Positions 34,875-44,702 of a stretch of DNA of 64,000 bases are shown here, piece by piece. The position numbers and the translations under genes were made by a program. The notes beneath the pieces were generated by a model. That model was not told where the DNA came from. It made no database searches and worked only from the letters and a program-made list of their open reading frames with translations. Origin of the DNA: Tardiphaga robiniae (lineage in GTDB: Bacteria; Pseudomonadota; Alphaproteobacteria; Rhizobiales; Xanthobacteraceae). Location: contig NZ_JABMCJ010000089.1 of the NCBI RefSeq assembly GCF_013359755.1, forward strand, positions 62,001 through 126,000, given 5' to 3'. Numbering within the stretch: position 1 is the first letter of the stretch; every line of letters begins with the position of its first letter.

Positions 34875-36158
34875 ATGACGGCACGGAGAATTGGACTGGC
34901 TGCGGTTGTCGCGGCGGCCACCATCGCGAGCGCTGCTCCCGCTTTTGCGCAGGCCACGCAGATCACGATGTGGAGCAACTGGCCCGACGAGCCCGCCAAG
35001 AAGGATTGGGTGACGACGCGGGTGAAAGACTTTGAGGCTGCGAACAAGCAGTGTTCGGTCAAGCTCAGCTTCATCCCGAAAGCGGATCTCTACACCCAGG
35101 CCAAATCAGCGGTGCGGACCGGGCAGGCGCCCGACATCTTCTACATGGAGCCGGATCAGCCGGAATTTCTCGCCGGAGGCTTCCTCGAACCGCTGGATAG
35201 CTATGTCGATCTGGCGCAATACGAGGACTGGTCGAAACCAGCCTGGACATCGAAGGGCAAAGTCTACGGCCTGCCGGTCGAGGCTTATACGGTCGAGCTC
35301 TACTACAATAAGGACGCGGTCAAGAAGGTCGGCGTGGATGTACCGGCGTCGTTCCAGCTAACGCAGGAGCAGTTCACCGATCTGGTGAAGAAGGGCGTTG
35401 CCGCCGGCATCACCCCGGTGTCGCAGGGCGTCGGCGATCGTCCGTTCCCGGGTGGCTTGCTTCTGTTCGAGTCGCTGCTGCGTAAGCTCGGTATCGAGGA
35501 CTATGGCAAGCTGCTCAATGGTGGGCTGTCGTTCAAGGATCCGCGCGTCGTTGAAGTCATGACCTGGATGAAGGGGCTGGTCGATGCCGGTGCCTATCCG
35601 AAGAGTTTTTCCACGCTGAAGCTCGGTGAGTCCCACTTCTATTTCTACAACACGCCGGGCGCGCTGACCTTCCCGGATCCGAGCTGGTTCACGGGTCGCG
35701 CCTTTGCGCCACCGGAAGGTGGTGGCATGCCGGCCAATTTCCCGCTCGGCATCATGCAATTTCCGGCAATGGACAAGGGCGCTTGTCCGGATTGCAAGAC
35801 GCTCGCCGTCGCCGGCAGCTTCGTGATGTATTCAAAGAGCAAGAACAAGGATTGCGCCGGTGCGCTGATGAAATCCATGGCCACCGTCGAGAATGGCACC
35901 AAGTGGATGGAGCAGGTCTCGCTGCAGACCGGTCTGAAATCCGACCCGGCCAAGATCAACAGCCCGCGCAAGGACTACTTTGCGGAGCTCAACGCACGCA
36001 ACAAGAACGTCAAATACTTCTTCGGCACGCCTCTGCTGTATTACCGCGCCAAGTGTGCGGAGACCTACACCCAGGTCATGAACAACGCTTTTCCGGCTGG
36101 CCTTCTGAGCGTTCAGGAAGCCGCGGAGAAGATGGACAGCGCCTGCTTCAAGAGCTGA
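34875..36158 (+). CDS. CUT1 sugar ABC importer, substrate-binding protein
   Basis: A 427-residue family-1 extracellular solute-binding protein (MalE/UgpB-like). A Sec signal peptide ends near AFAQA (about residues 24-28). Family features are VKDFEAANKQCSVKLSFIPK early in the chain, the hinge-region IFYMEPDQPEFLAGGFLEPL and a YSFYNTPG-like segment (FYFYNTPGALTFPDPSW). GGAGG precedes the ATG. First gene of the plus-strand arm of module C; the ligand is probably a sugar, oligosaccharide or sugar derivative. Confidence 0.9.
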   Translation: MTARRIGLAAVVAAATIASAAPAFAQATQITMWSNWPDEPAKKDWVTTRVKDFEAANKQCSVKLSFIPKADLYTQAKSAVRTGQAPDIFYMEPDQPEFLAGGFLEPLDSYVDLAQYEDWSKPAWTSKGKVYGLPVEAYTVELYYNKDAVKKVGVDVPASFQLTQEQFTDLVKKGVAAGITPVSQGVGDRPFPGGLLLFESLLRKLGIEDYGKLLNGGLSFKDPRVVEVMTWMKGLVDAGAYPKSFSTLKLGESHFYFYNTPGALTFPDPSWFTGRAFAPPEGGGMPANFPLGIMQFPAMDKGACPDCKTLAVAGSFVMYSKSKNKDCAGALMKSMATVENGTKWMEQVSLQTGLKSDPAKINSPRKDYFAELNARNKNVKYFFGTPLLYYRAKCAETYTQVMNNAFPAGLLSVQEAAEKMDSACFKS

Positions 36159-36167
36159 GTACTAACA

Positions 36168-37118
36168 ATGACATCGATCAGCATTCCATCCGCTGCCGAG
36201 GAGGGGGCTCAGCACGCAGCCCCCTCGCTGGCCGATCCGCGCCGGGCGAGCTGGTGGGTGCTGGCCGTCTTTCTGGCGCCGGCTTTGGCGGTGTATATCG
36301 GACTGACCGCCTATCCGGCGTTTCGAACCTTCTATGACAGCTTCTTCACCATTGAAGGTCTCGATGCGACCTTCGTCGGCCTGGATAACTATCGCGCGCT
36401 GATGTCCGACGAGACGTTCTGGGTGTCGGTGCGGAACACATTCATCTGGTCGTTCATCGCGCCCGTGCTCGATGTTGTGACAGGCCTGCTGCTCGCACTG
36501 GCGCTATATGCGGGCGTTCCTGCCGCGCGCTTCCTGCGGGTCGCGTGGTTCACTCCGGTCCTTCTATCCTACGTCGTCGTCGCGATCCTCTGGATGTGGA
36601 TATTCAACTACGACTGGGGAATCCTCAACGCCATGCTGCGCGCCGTCGGGCTTGGGGCACTGGCGTCGTCCTGGCTCGGTGATCCAAATTTAGCGCTCGG
36701 CGCACTCATCGTGACCCATGCCTGGAAATGGGCAGGCTTCAACATGGTGGTCTGTCTCGCGGCGATTCATTCGTTGCCGCGCGAGGTACTAGAAGCCTCC
36801 GAACTCGACAATTGCGGCTGGGGCGCCAAGCTGCGCTACGTCATTGTGCCGATGCTGCGGCCGACCTTGCTGAACCTTTATATTCTTGCCTTCATCGGCA
36901 AGATGAAGATCTTCGATCTGGTCTGGATCATGACCCAGGGCGGCCCGCTATGGGCGACCGAAACCGTATCCACCTACGTCTACAAGCGTGCTTTCAACTG
37001 GAACACCTTTGATCTCGGATATCCTTCCGCCATCGCGTCGGTGTGGTTCGTGGTGGTCTGCGCCGCTGTCATCATCCTCAATCGCCTTCTGGCGACCCGC
37101 GAACGTCTGGAGTACTGA
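36168..37118 (+). CDS. CUT1 sugar ABC permease, MalF/UgpA-like
   Basis: A 316-residue inner-membrane permease with six predicted membrane segments after a short cytoplasmic N-terminus. The EAA loop that docks the ATPase reads EASELDNCGWGAKLRYVIVP. It begins 9 bp after the binding-protein gene, without an intervening hairpin, unlike modules A and B. Confidence 0.92.
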   Translation: MTSISIPSAAEEGAQHAAPSLADPRRASWWVLAVFLAPALAVYIGLTAYPAFRTFYDSFFTIEGLDATFVGLDNYRALMSDETFWVSVRNTFIWSFIAPVLDVVTGLLLALALYAGVPAARFLRVAWFTPVLLSYVVVAILWMWIFNYDWGILNAMLRAVGLGALASSWLGDPNLALGALIVTHAWKWAGFNMVVCLAAIHSLPREVLEASELDNCGWGAKLRYVIVPMLRPTLLNLYILAFIGKMKIFDLVWIMTQGGPLWATETVSTYVYKRAFNWNTFDLGYPSAIASVWFVVVCAAVIILNRLLATRERLEY

Positions 37119-37120
37119 TC

Positions 37121-37972
37121 GTGGCTGCCATGCTTGCGGAACGCGCACCTTTGCCGCGTTTCTTCAGCCGCGGAGCGCTTGCTCTCGTGCTGGGCCTCTA
37201 CACTATCTACACGCTGGGACCGTTCCTGTGGCTCGCCACGATGTCGGTGCGCACCACCGCCGAGATCAGCGCCGACCACTATGCGTGGCCCAAAGTGTTC
37301 CACTGGGAGCAGTTCCGGATCGCCTGGGTCGATTCCGATTTTGCGACCTATTTCTGGAATTCCACGATTGTCGTGGTGGGCGCCGTCGCCGTCGTGACGC
37401 TGCTTGGCGCCGCAGCAGCGCATGCGTTGGCGCGCTATCGTTTCCGCGGCAATCGGCTGGTCTACGGCATCCTGTTCTCGTCGATCATTTTCCCGCCGCA
37501 GATTACGTTGATCTCGCTGTATCAGATCCTGGTCGACTACAATCTTTACAACAGCCTGCTCGGGCTGACGCTGGTCTATGTGTCGCTGCAGCTGCCGCTG
37601 ACAATCTATCTTCTGGAAGGGTTCTTTGCGCGCATTCCGCAGGATCTGTTCGACGCCGCCAAGATCGATGGCTACGGCGATCTCGAAATTTTCCGGCGCA
37701 TCGTGCTGCCCATCGGCATGCCGGCGATTGCCACTACGCTGATCCTGAACTTTATCCAGCTCTGGAACGAGTTTCTGTTTGCCGTCGTGCTGATCACCGA
37801 TCCTGACAAGCGCACGCTGCCGGTCGGCATTCGCGCCTTCATGGGCGATCATTTCCAGGACATCGGCATGATCGCCACCGGCGTCATGATCTCCGTCATT
37901 CCGGTGATCATCGTCTACGTTTTCTTCTCAGAGAAACTCATTCGCGGCATGACTGCCGGCGCAATCAAATAA
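37121..37972 (+). CDS. CUT1 sugar ABC permease, MalG/UgpE-like
   Basis: About 283 residues and six membrane segments; the EAA loop reads DAAKIDGYGDLEIFRRIVLP. The start could be GTG 37121 or ATG 37130; upstream in-frame codons to 37043 lie inside the preceding gene. It pairs with the MalF-like subunit encoded immediately upstream. Confidence 0.9.
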   Translation: MAAMLAERAPLPRFFSRGALALVLGLYTIYTLGPFLWLATMSVRTTAEISADHYAWPKVFHWEQFRIAWVDSDFATYFWNSTIVVVGAVAVVTLLGAAAAHALARYRFRGNRLVYGILFSSIIFPPQITLISLYQILVDYNLYNSLLGLTLVYVSLQLPLTIYLLEGFFARIPQDLFDAAKIDGYGDLEIFRRIVLPIGMPAIATTLILNFIQLWNEFLFAVVLITDPDKRTLPVGIRAFMGDHFQDIGMIATGVMISVIPVIIVYVFFSEKLIRGMTAGAIK

Positions 37973-37981
37973 GAGGCAGCC

Positions 37982-39114
<1,133 letters not shown>

Positions 39115-39118
<4 letters not shown>

Positions 39119-40134
39119 GCAAGCCGTTGCGGATCGGATTGATTGGTGCGGGGTGGGTCACGCAATATCATCTGCTGGCATGGCAAAAGCTCGCGGGGCG
39201 TGCCGCGGTCGTCGCGATCGCCGATCCCTCGTCGGAGAATGCTGCTGCGCGCGCCCGGCAGTTCGGTATCGGGCAATGCTTTTCGCGTGCGGAAGACATG
39301 CTGGCGGCATGTGAACTCGATGCGGTCGATATTGCTGCGCCGCGTGCCTTCCATGCGCCTTTGGTACGCCTCGTCGCCGATCGTGGTCTGTCGGTGCTTT
39401 GCCAGAAGCCGCTCGCCCCGACACTCGCAGAAGCCGAGGCGTTGGCGCGTGATGTCGAGGGTCGCATCCGGTTGATGGTGCATGAGAACTGGCGCTTTCG
39501 TGCATACTATCGCGATGCCGCATCCTGGATCAGGGACGGTCGTATCGGGGCGGTGACAGCTGCCCGTCTGACGCTGCTGACATCGGGCACGATTCCCGAT
39601 GCAAACGGCCAATATCCTGCGATCGAGCGCCAGCCGTTCATGCGCGGCGAGTCCCGCATGCTGGTGGCTGAAGTACTAATTCACCATCTCGATACTTTGC
39701 GCATGCTGCTAGGCCCGCTGGATGTGATCGCGGCGGCGCTGACCCAAACATGTCCGGATATTGCGGGTGAAGACGGTGCCGTGATCCAGATGCGATCCCG
39801 CGGCGGCGCCGGTGTGTCGTTGTTCGCGAGCTTTGCAGCTCATGGCGCGCCGATATCGCAGGCCGATCAACTCGAAATCCTTGGCACGATTGGCTCAATT
39901 CGGCTCGAAGGTACGCAGCTGAAGCTGACGGGCGCGCAAAGCGAGATCCGCGCCTACGATCTAGCTGCGACCTATCAGGGTTCCTACGATGCGACCATCG
40001 CGCATTTCATCGATGCGCTGCAAAGCAGCGCGCCTTTCGAGACCTCTCCCGCGGACAATCTGCAAACCCTGCGCCTTGTCGAGGATTGCTACCGGTTGTC
40101 AGGGCGCGAAGCATCTCGAGGCAATGCCAGATGA
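39115..40134 (+). CDS. Gfo/Idh/MocA-family oxidoreductase
   Basis: A 339-residue NAD(P)-dependent dehydrogenase: N-terminal Rossmann motif IGLIGAGWVTQYH, then LCQKPLAPTLAEAEAL with the EKP-type Lys (QKP), and a C-terminal alpha/beta domain (VHENWRFRAYYRDA, VAEVLIHHLDTLR) that holds the active-site His. Family members oxidise or reduce sugars, inositols and sugar acids. It is translationally coupled to the importer ATPase and to the GntR gene, so it belongs to the sugar pathway of module C. Confidence 0.87.
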
Positions 40135-40814
40135 CCGTCACCAAAATTGCGTCACGCGCCGATGAACAGGCCGAGATCATCCGACGTGTCGAAGAGGATA
40201 TCATCTTTGGCCGATTACCGCCCGGCGCGCGGCTGATCGAAGACAACCTGATGGAACGCTATGGCGCCTCGCGGCACTTCGTGCGCCAGGCGCTGGTGCA
40301 TCTCGAGCATACCGGCATCGTCCAGAGGGAGAAGAATGTGGGCGCGACAGTGCGTTCCTATTCGACGGCCGAGGTGAAGCAGATCTATGAAGTGCGCGAG
40401 ATGCTCACGCGCCAGGCCGCACTGATGATCCCGTTGCCAGCCAAGGCGTCGCTGATCATGGAGCTCGAAGCCATTCAAGCAGAATATGTGCGGTATGCCG
40501 AGCGCGGCGATTTGCGCGGCATTCACGACACCAATGACGCGTTCCACATCGCTCTGTTTGCGGCGTGCGGAAACCCGTATCTGGTGCGATCGCTGCAGGA
40601 TTACATGGGCCTGACACTGCCCATGCGTGCCAAGAACCTTGCCGATCACAACGGGCTGCAGGTGTCGATCCAGCAGCACGATATGATGATTTCACTGCTG
40701 CGTGGCAACGACAATTGGGCGCTGTCGCAGCTCTGCGTCGAGCACATGCACTCCAGCAAGGCCGATTACCTGCAACGCGTGGCCGTGCCCGGCCCAAATC
40801 TAGGGCCGGACTGA
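40131..40814 (+). CDS. GntR-family regulator, FCD branch
   Basis: A 227-residue regulator with an N-terminal GntR winged helix (RLIEDNLMERYGASRHFVRQ, ALVHLEHTGIVQREKN) and an all-helical FCD ligand domain from about residue 90 (YEVREMLTRQAALMI, NDAFHIALFAACGNPYLV). FCD-branch regulators usually sense organic or sugar acids and repress their catabolic genes. It is encoded inside the operon it may control; the ATTG-x-CAAT arms at 34741-34814 are its candidate sites. ATG 40131 overlaps the preceding stop. Confidence 0.9.
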   Translation: MTVTKIASRADEQAEIIRRVEEDIIFGRLPPGARLIEDNLMERYGASRHFVRQALVHLEHTGIVQREKNVGATVRSYSTAEVKQIYEVREMLTRQAALMIPLPAKASLIMELEAIQAEYVRYAERGDLRGIHDTNDAFHIALFAACGNPYLVRSLQDYMGLTLPMRAKNLADHNGLQVSIQQHDMMISLLRGNDNWALSQLCVEHMHSSKADYLQRVAVPGPNLGPD

Positions 40815-40860
40815 CAGGCCAACACGTATATCGATTCCGCATCTCGACAAAGGACAGGAC

Positions 40861-41646
40861 ATGGATCTCGGACTTCAGGGCAAGGTCGCGCTGGTGCTTG
40901 GCGCCGGCGGCGGCCTTGGAAGCGCTATCGCGAAGACGCTGGCGAGTGAAGGCGTGCGTGTCGCGCTTGCCGACATCGACGCGGCCGCGCTCGATCGTGT
41001 CGTCGCGGAGATCAAGCAGGGTGGAGGCGACGCGATGGCCGCCGCTTTCGATCTGGCCGATCGTGCCGCGATGGATGCGCGCGTCAGTGCCATCGAGGCA
41101 GCGTTCGGCCCCATCGACATCCTTGTCAACAATACCGGTGGGCCGCCGCCGACGCCTGCTGCCGGGCAGGACCCGGAACTGTGGAGCAGGAGCTTCGAGC
41201 AGATGGTGCTGTCGGTCATCACGCTGACCGATCGCGTATTACCCGGCATGCGCGCCCGCAAATGGGGACGTATCGTGACATCGACATCGTCTGGCGTGGT
41301 GTCGCCGATTCCCAATCTCGGCATTTCGAATGCACTGCGATTGTCGCTCGTGGGCTGGTCGAAGACGCTGGCCCGCGAAGTTGGGCGTGACGGCATCACA
41401 GCCAATATCGTGCTTCCAGGCCGGGTTGCCACCAGTCGCATCCGTTTCCTGGACGAGCAGAAGGCAAAGCGTGAAAGTCGCTCCGTCGAGGACGTGTCTG
41501 CGGAGAGCACCGCCAGTATTCCTGCCGGCCGTTATGGTGAGCCACAAGAATATGCTGATGTGGTCGCCTTTCTCGCCAGCACCCGCGCATCTTACGTCAA
41601 CGGCTCGGTCATCCGCGTCGATGGTGGTCTCATTACTAGCATCTGA
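40861..41646 (+). CDS. Atypical SDR-family protein lacking the YxxxK pair
   Basis: A 261-residue short-chain dehydrogenase-like protein. The cofactor motif LGAGGGLG, NNTGGPP and the terminal VNGSVIRVDGG are normal, and Ser is present in TSTSSGV. Where the catalytic Tyr-x-x-x-Lys should be, the sequence reads LGISNALRLSLVGW, with neither Tyr nor Lys. A recognised subgroup of SDRs shares this SNALR pattern, so it is probably a real but mechanistically different enzyme. It lies between the GntR gene and the lyase gene of module C. Confidence 0.85.
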   Translation: MDLGLQGKVALVLGAGGGLGSAIAKTLASEGVRVALADIDAAALDRVVAEIKQGGGDAMAAAFDLADRAAMDARVSAIEAAFGPIDILVNNTGGPPPTPAAGQDPELWSRSFEQMVLSVITLTDRVLPGMRARKWGRIVTSTSSGVVSPIPNLGISNALRLSLVGWSKTLAREVGRDGITANIVLPGRVATSRIRFLDEQKAKRESRSVEDVSAESTASIPAGRYGEPQEYADVVAFLASTRASYVNGSVIRVDGGLITSI

Positions 41647-41657
41647 AGGATCAAATC

Positions 41658-42575
41658 ATGGCTCTCGACGCAACCGCCTCTGGCGTTTTCCCAATCGCCC
41701 CCACCCCGTTTCATCCCGATGGTCGTCTCGATGAAACCTCGCTAGGCACATTGATCGACGGATATCTCAAGGCTGGCTCCACCGGCGTCACGGTGCTCGG
41801 CATCATGGGTGAGGCGCCGAAGCTCGAGCCCGAGGAATCGATCGCGATTGCTAAGCATTTCGTGAAGGGCTTCGGAAAACTGCCGGTGATCGTCGGCGTT
41901 TCGGCGTCCGGTTTCGCAGCGATGCGCGCGCTGTCGCGAACCGTGATGGAGAACGGTGCGGCGGGTGTGATGATTGCTCCGGTGCCGAGCCTGCGCACGG
42001 ACGATCAGATCATAGGCTATTATCGTCAGGCTATTGAGGCAATCGGCGCCGACATTCCGTTCGTGATCCAGGATTATCCTTTGACACTGTCGGTACAGAT
42101 GACGCCGAAAGTCATCCGTCAGATCGTGCAGGAGAATCCTTCCTGCATTATGCTCAAGCATGAAGACTGGCCCGGTCTTGAAAAGATATCGACGCTGCGT
42201 GCGTTCCAGGCCGAAGGGTCGTTGCGACCGATCTCGATTCTGACCGGTAATGGCGGACTGTTCCTCGACTTCGAAATGGAGCGTGGTGCAGACGGCGCAA
42301 TGACTGGCTACGCCTTTCCGGACATGTTGGTCGAGCTGGTCAAGCTGCAGAAGGCCGGCAAGCGCGACGAGGCGCATGATCTGTTCGATGCGCACTTGCC
42401 GCTCTTGCGATACGAACAGCAGCAGGGTGTTGGCCTCGCCGTGCGGAAATATGTGATGATGAAGCGTGGGTTCCTGGCATCGGATGCCCAGCGCAAGCCC
42501 GGCTCGGTTCTCTCGGTGAAGGCGCGCGAGGAGGTCGACTACATGCTGTCGCGTTTGGAGCGGGCTGTGAGGTAG
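41658..42575 (+). CDS. Dihydrodipicolinate synthase-family lyase/dehydratase
   Basis: A 305-residue (beta/alpha)8 aldolase-type enzyme. The Schiff-base lysine is Lys167 (CIMLKHED) and Tyr140 (IQDYP) matches the catalytic Tyr; the usual GTTGE reads GIMGE, typical of sugar-acid or hydroxy-acid branches rather than DapA. Such enzymes cleave or dehydrate 2-keto-3-deoxy sugar acids. Together with the IlvD/Edd-type dehydratase it suggests aldonate to 2-keto-3-deoxyaldonate and then pyruvate plus an aldehyde, or a keto semialdehyde. Last gene of module C, 11 bp after the SDR. Confidence 0.88.
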   Translation: MALDATASGVFPIAPTPFHPDGRLDETSLGTLIDGYLKAGSTGVTVLGIMGEAPKLEPEESIAIAKHFVKGFGKLPVIVGVSASGFAAMRALSRTVMENGAAGVMIAPVPSLRTDDQIIGYYRQAIEAIGADIPFVIQDYPLTLSVQMTPKVIRQIVQENPSCIMLKHEDWPGLEKISTLRAFQAEGSLRPISILTGNGGLFLDFEMERGADGAMTGYAFPDMLVELVKLQKAGKRDEAHDLFDAHLPLLRYEQQQGVGLAVRKYVMMKRGFLASDAQRKPGSVLSVKAREEVDYMLSRLERAVR

Positions 42576-42610
42576 TCGGTGGCAAGCCTCAAAGGCGGAG
42601 TTTTTCAACA

Positions 42611-42626
42611 CGGCGCAAAGCGGACA
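42611..42626. repeat. REP-like palindrome core, copy 4 (half)
   Basis: Core GGCGCAAAGCGGAC is intact, but the left arm is not recognisable; 36 bp after the end of module C. Confidence 0.6.
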
Positions 42627-43185
42627 GAGGCAGTCGTCAGCCTTGCCCCTCTACAAATTCCGCGATCTGCGCCTTCAGAAATGCCTTTCTGGAGATTGTT
42701 CTCCTGCCGGAAATAGTAGAGCAAATGAACGCCACTTTCGGATGGAGTAGCTACGCCCAAGAAACCTGTTGCGCTCATCCGCCGCGCAGTGCGCGGCGGA
42801 AAACCCCAAAATCGGCCCATTGCGTTTGAAGACTGGCGAGAAGCCCACTCTGGGCGAAGATCGAACCAAGTCTCCGCGCGCAGTCTCCCGAAAACGGGAG
42901 TTTCTGCGGTGTTAGCCGGAGATTTTTGGGAATTGGGCGGGTTATGGGGCCGATTTTGCCACCCGGAGACTTTCCCGCTCGCCTGAAAAGCCGCCCAATA
43001 CGGGCCTTTCTCGACAAATTGGGGCTATCGGCCGTTTGGCCGGACTGCTTGGCTGGGGCGGGAGTGCCGTTCTGTCTCCGTGTCAATTCCCTGCAAACAG
43101 GGTATTTTACAGGGAATTTGCGATTTTCGACACCGGTGTTCATTTTCGACCCATCCATTCAGCGGATTAAAGGGGGAAAATCGTC

Positions 43186-43215
43186 GAATTCCCTGTGCCA
43201 TCGAACAGGGAATTC
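43186..43215. repeat. Perfect 11-bp hairpin with CAGGGAATTC arms
   Basis: GAATTCCCTGT (43186-43196) and ACAGGGAATTC (43205-43215) around an 8-base loop; part of the CAGGGAATT-rich stretch from 43085 to about 43250. Confidence 0.6.
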
Positions 43216-43471
43216 ATTTCGAATTGCAGGCAATAATGAAAATGGATCAGGGAAGACAAAAGCTGCTCTTTATGCGAGGGCTAGCTACAGGACTTGCTAG
43301 AACCTTTTATTGGGAATGCCCGGACCAGGGCGACGCATACGACGATGAGATTGCATCGTTGCGGGACTACAGTCGAATCGATCGAACGTTGGCGTCGCCG
43401 TCTTGGATAGGCAGTCTGTTGCGTTTCGCGTGCGTGAACCCAGGACATAGTCGTTCCAGAATAGCCAAATG

Positions 43472-43498
43472 GCAGCTTTCGGCGCAAAGCGGACATCG
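43472..43498. repeat. REP-like palindrome, copy 5
   Basis: GCAGCTTTCGGCGCAAAGCG followed by GACATCG; core GGCGCAAAGCGGAC with a degenerate left arm, ending just before the AraC stop. Confidence 0.7.
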
Positions 43499-43500
43499 GT

Positions 43501-44493
43501 CTAGTTGTTACGAGTTAGTTCCAGATTTGCATCCGCACGCGCGCGCCGCAGAGTTTCGGACGGAAGTTCGGTGAAGTGTCGCTTGTAGTCCTGCGAGAAC
43601 TGGCTGAAGTGCCAGAAGCCCCACTTCACCGCGATATCATAGACGCCGATCCGCTCGTCTACACAGTGCTTGAGCTCGCGGCGCACGCGATTGAGGCGGA
43701 CGGCGCGTAGATAGTGGATGGGGTTGCTGCCGAGTACGTCCTGGAAACAGTAGTTCAGCTTGCGACGGCTGGCGCCGACGCCCTTGCAGATGTCGAGGAT
43801 GGTCATCGGCTGTTCGGGCGTGGACAGCATGAGGGAGCAGGCCCGATCAACGAGACGCTTGCGGGTGCCGCCACTACGGAGGTCATCGCATGGCTCGAGG
43901 TTCGGTAATAGATCGATCACCTCGGTCAGCAGGTTATCCTCGAGCTGCTGCCGTGCTGCGGGATTGTCGAGGATTGCCGGATTGTCGTCGGTGATCTCCT
44001 GGACGTATTCCAGCAATTGGCGAAGACGTTGCGCAGCGACGGGATCGGTGCGCAATTCCCGCAGCTGGTGCCAGATGCCCTCAGGCAGCTCGATCTGCAT
44101 ATCCTGCAGCGTGTCCTCAAGCAGCTGAGCATTCATCACAACCCCGCGCAGTTCGAATTCGGGCGGGGTGCACATATCGACTTCGGCATCAAAGCACGCG
44201 ATCACATTGCCGGACGACATGCAGGCGCCATTGAAGTTGATGTCGCCAGCGCGCCAGGGCAGGGCAATGCCGAAACTATCGACCCCGAGGTGTCCATACT
44301 GGCGAACACGCTGGCTGGTGGTTTCGCGGAAGACCTGGATACCTGGCAGCCGCACCTCGACAAAACTGCCGCGAAACGCGCCGGCGCTGATCTGATCATA
44401 GTCAAGCCGCCAGCGCCCGAGATTGGCGCAATGTGCATCGACATCGTTGCTCGACGCAGCAAACAGCCAATGATCCGAGGCGTTTAGCGACAT
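43501..44493 (-). CDS. AraC-family regulator, EutR-like
   Basis: A 330-residue regulator with the double helix-turn-helix of AraC/XylS at the C-terminus (MTILDICKGVGASRRKLNYC, VYDIAVKWGFWHFSQFSQDY, FTELPSETLRR). The N-terminal half (ISAGAFRGSFVEVRLPGIQV, RETTSQRVRQYGHL) resembles ethanolamine-type EutR regulators. ATG 44493 is chosen over 44514 because GGAGGG lies five bases upstream. Divergent from the hydrolase and dipeptide-importer operon, so it is the probable activator of module D; an amine-type effector would suit the amine oxidase in that operon. Confidence 0.88.
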   Translation of the reverse strand: MSLNASDHWLFAASSNDVDAHCANLGRWRLDYDQISAGAFRGSFVEVRLPGIQVFRETTSQRVRQYGHLGVDSFGIALPWRAGDINFNGACMSSGNVIACFDAEVDMCTPPEFELRGVVMNAQLLEDTLQDMQIELPEGIWHQLRELRTDPVAAQRLRQLLEYVQEITDDNPAILDNPAARQQLEDNLLTEVIDLLPNLEPCDDLRSGGTRKRLVDRACSLMLSTPEQPMTILDICKGVGASRRKLNYCFQDVLGSNPIHYLRAVRLNRVRRELKHCVDERIGVYDIAVKWGFWHFSQFSQDYKRHFTELPSETLRRARADANLELTRNN

Positions 44494-44539
44494 GCAGGCC
44501 CTCCGGACAGCCATTCAGGCGGTGCCAGACATAGATTGA

Positions 44540-44551
44540 TCTTTCGAAAGA
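44540..44551. promoter_or_regulatory. Perfect 12-bp palindrome in the module D divergent promoter
   Basis: TCTTTCGAAAGA, 47 bp upstream of the AraC-type start, in the 209-bp gap to the hydrolase gene. A possible regulator-binding site; AraC proteins more often use direct repeats, so this is uncertain. Confidence 0.3.
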
Positions 44552-44702
44552 CCGTTTTGCAAGCGACGTGCCATCTCGCTGTGAGCCGCGGGGCGCTCAA
44601 GAATTGCTGATTTTTGATAACGGTCAATTCGCATGCTCGCCGATGATCGCTCGTCCGGATCAATGCTGATGCCGGGCGACGGACATGTTCTGCGAGGATG
44701 CG

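Larger units (their letters stand above)
42576..43500. other. 925-bp repeat-rich convergent gap between modules C and D
   Basis: No supported gene. It contains two palindrome copies (42611-42626 and 43472-43498) near its two edges and, in between, CAGGGAATT motifs: AATTCCCTG at 43085-43093, CAGGGTATT at 43098-43106, CAGGGAATTT at 43110-43119, and an 11-bp hairpin at 43186-43215. I recognise similar CAGGGAATT-rich intergenic sequence from rhizobial genomes, which suggests a dispersed repeat. Short open frames through it have no family features. Confidence 0.55.

Noticed and set aside
42576-43500. CRISPR array
   Set aside because: Repeats are irregularly spaced, short and partly inverted, with no uniform spacers and no cas genes nearby.
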